DNA of 15,083 nucleotides from Chloroflexota bacterium (GTDB lineage Bacteria; Chloroflexota; Ktedonobacteria; Ktedonobacterales; Ktedonobacteraceae), in assembly GCA_005881295.1 (NCBI GenBank), contig VBHS01000267.1, positions 1 through 15,083 on the forward strand. The letters are read 5' to 3'. Under the pieces are notes generated by a model. It was not told the DNA's origin and searched no databases. It saw nothing but the letters and a program-made list of their open reading frames with translations. Both the position numbers and the translations under genes were made by a program. Of this stretch, positions 12,911 through 15,083 are shown piece after piece; positions within the stretch are counted from its first letter, which is position 1, and every line of letters starts with the position of its first letter.

Positions 12911-15083
12911 ATGTTCTACCATCTAGGCAGGATAGCCACCCGCTTTCGCTGGTTGATAGTGGGCTTATGGATGGTTGCTATCGCAGTCTCATTACCATTT
13001 GCCCCGCAAGCAAGTCAGGTGCTACACTCAGGAGGCTTCGTCAGTCCCGACGCCGATTCAGAACGCGCGCTGAATCTTCTGGTGCAAAAAGTGCATCTCA
13101 ATCTCACCATCGTTCAAGTTATCTTCACCAGCGAGAACACCAGCGTTGGTAGCGTTGGTACCGCCGATAGCCCACAATTTATTCAAGAGTCTCAACAGGC
13201 CCTTGCAAGGGTACGCAATTGGTCGGAGGTCTCTGGTATCGTCAGTTTCACAGACAATCCACGCCAGATTTCGTTGGATCGTCACGCCGCTTATGTCAAC
13301 ATCCTCTTCAAACCCGATCCCGATAGTGCATCGAAACTCCTCCCTCAACTGGAAAGTCGCCTGCAGCCTGTCCCAAACTTAAAGACAACGATTGGTGGTG
13401 GCCCGGTCTTTTATGAGGATATTCAAGCAGTCAGCGAACGTGACCTGCGTCGTGCGGAATTTCTTGCTATTCCCTTCGCCATCATTGCCTTGCTGCTGGT
13501 ATTTCGCTCTGTTGTTGCTGCTATCCTTCCCGCCCTTGTCGGCGGTGGAGCCGTAGCAGTCTCTTTGGCACTCGTTTTCGGCCTGGGGCAGATCACCACT
13601 CTCTCCATTTTTGTGCTCAACATCACCACGCTCTTTGGTCTTGGCCTTGGCGTCGACTACTCATTGTTTATGGTCAGTCGTTTCCGCGAAGAACTGGCTC
13701 ATGGCCGCAATGTCGAAGAGGCCGTCGCCATCACAGTTGCGACAGCAGGTCGCGCCGTCATCTTCTCGGGGCTGACCGTCTCCATCGGCCTTGCCGGTCT
13801 CATCTTCTTTCGCATCAACTTTTTGCGTTCAGTCGGTATGGCAGGTGTCATGGTCGTCCTGTTGGCGGTCCTGGCGGCGATTACCCTCCTACCCGCGTCC
13901 CTGTCCATCATCGGTACCAGGATCAACGCCTTTCCCGTCCGACTGCCACGGCTCTGGCGACGAACGTCGGGTGCAGTAACCTCAACGCTCTCACCTTCAC
14001 CTGCTGCTCCTTTAGCCAATGATCACCACGGTTTCTGGTATCAGCTCTCACACGTCGTCATGCGCTATCCGCTACAGGTCTTTGTCCCTGTCTTCATCCT
14101 GCTCATAGCCCTTGGTCTACCCTTCTTGGGAGTGCGTTTCTCGGCCCCGGATGCCTCTATTCTGCCGCCAGATGTTCCCTCACGCGCCGCCTTCCACCTG
14201 CTGGGCAATACGAACTGGTCTATACCCATCCCCAACAGATCTCCGATCCTTATCTCTCGGCCTTCCTCAAACCTTCGGTCTCTGGCAATACAACTATGAT
14301 CCTCGTCATCAGCAAATATGGCATGCTCGACCAGCGATCGCAGGCCTTAGTTCAGACCATTCGCAACACCACACCCGGCAACGGTATCACGACACTGGTA
14401 GATGGTAGCACAGCCGGTGATATGGACTATGTCACCTCCCTCTACACTGATTTTCCTATAGCCGTTGTTATCGTGGCGATTACAACATATATCGTTCTGC
14501 TGTTTCTCTTCCGTTCTCTCATCTTGCCGTTAAAAGCCATCTTGATGAATACACTCTCCATTCTGGCAAGCTATGGCGCCCTCGTGGTCATCTTCCAGAA
14601 CGGCTTCTTACATCAGCTGCTTGGTTTTACGCCTCTCGGTTTTGTTGAGGCCTCCGGCCCCATACTGCTCTTCTGTTCGCTTTTCGGACTCTCGATGGAC
14701 TACGAAGTCTTCCTTCTCTCGCGCATTCAGGAGTCCTTCTGGCAAACCGGTGATAACACCCGTGCGGTAGCCCTTGGTTTGCAGCGCAGCGGGGGCATCA
14801 TCACCAGCGCCGCCGTCATCGTAATCGTCGTCAGTTCCTGTTTTGCCACCGCCGATATGATCCTGGTAAAAGCGCTTGGCCTCGGTATGGCCCTCGCCGT
14901 CGCCATCGATGCCACTCTTGTGCGCGGTCTCCTGGTGCCTGCCACCATGCGCCTCCTTGGTGATCTGAACTGGTGGTTACCCTTTGCTGGTGTGCAGCGC
15001 CGTCCTCCCGCCCTTGCCGAATATCTCGATGCGAGTGGACAAGAATCAGGCGCGATACACAATAAACCAGAAGTGGAATCATA
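12911..15083 (+). pseudogene. MMPL-family RND transporter, disrupted
   Basis: MMPL proteins are inner-membrane RND exporters driven by protons. The first half reads from ATG 12911 (AAAGG upstream) to a stop at 14297-14299, 462 codons. It has a membrane helix at about residues 14-31, a porter loop, helices from residue 184 and the proton-relay pair D249-Y250 in GLGVDYSLFMVSRFREE. From about 14203 the family sequence continues in another frame: QYELVYTHP, VSGNTTMILVISKYG, then helices and the second relay pair FGLSMDYEVFLLSR (14698-14703), reaching TA at the window edge, probably a stop codon. So the gene is frameshifted near 14200-14212. The second porter loop is also about 105 residues against about 152 in the first half, which suggests an internal deletion. 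Sequencing or assembly error is the alternative. An intact full-length product is not encoded by the sequence as given. Confidence 0.75.

Noticed and set aside
13699..14019. Open minus-strand frame of 106 codons
   Set aside because: Lies wholly inside the MMPL coding region in antisense, with arginine/alanine/threonine-rich composition typical of a shadow frame and no ribosome binding site.
14200..14215. Programmed ribosomal frameshift in the MMPL gene
   Set aside because: No slippery heptamer or downstream pseudoknot is evident, and the loop is also shortened, which fits damage or assembly error better.

Overview
The window reads as a piece of a moderate-GC (about half G+C by eye) bacterial chromosome. 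I infer a Chloroflexota genome of the Ktedonobacterales type. The reasons are a MoxR / DUF58 / transmembrane-transglutaminase operon, sigma-70-like promoters, strong Shine-Dalgarno sites, intergenic palindromic repeats and many transport genes. This is an inference from gene content; there is no rRNA or other marker here to settle it.

Layout. (1) Positions 1-1027, minus strand: acyP - gatC - gatA, tightly packed, with gatA running off the left edge (translation quality control: tRNA-dependent amidation). (2) 1279-5954, plus strand: a three-gene operon with gaps of 2-3 bases, encoding a MoxR AAA+ ATPase, a DUF58 protein and a large membrane-anchored transglutaminase-like protein. These three commonly occur together and probably act as one envelope-associated chaperone/protease-like system. 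(3) 5964-6931: two short transcription units of unknown function, each with its own good promoter and a structured leader. One encodes a 118-residue protein. The other encodes a 69-residue protein and ends in a textbook intrinsic terminator. (4) 7163-11973, plus strand: ABC ATPase and ABC-2 permease, a GNAT acetyltransferase, a second (RimJ/RimL-like) GNAT starting at TTG with its own possible promoter, a 63-residue membrane protein, and a 12-TM major facilitator exporter. This is an export and acetylation neighbourhood with a drug-resistance or self-protection flavour, substrate unknown. (5) 12032-12535, minus strand: smpB, the tmRNA-binding trans-translation factor. (6) 12536-12910: a non-coding stretch with two families of imperfect direct repeats rich in palindromes. 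(7) 12911-15083, plus strand: an MMPL-family RND transporter broken by a frame change at about 14200-14212. An internal deletion of part of the second porter loop also seems likely.

The parts most deserving attention are the self-contained 69-residue gene at 6521-6931 with its dual-hairpin leader, the repeat cluster beside smpB, the damaged MMPL gene, and a possible 53-codon minus-strand reading frame just before the ABC transporter. I did not find a CRISPR array, insertion sequence, tRNA, rRNA or a recognisable defence system.
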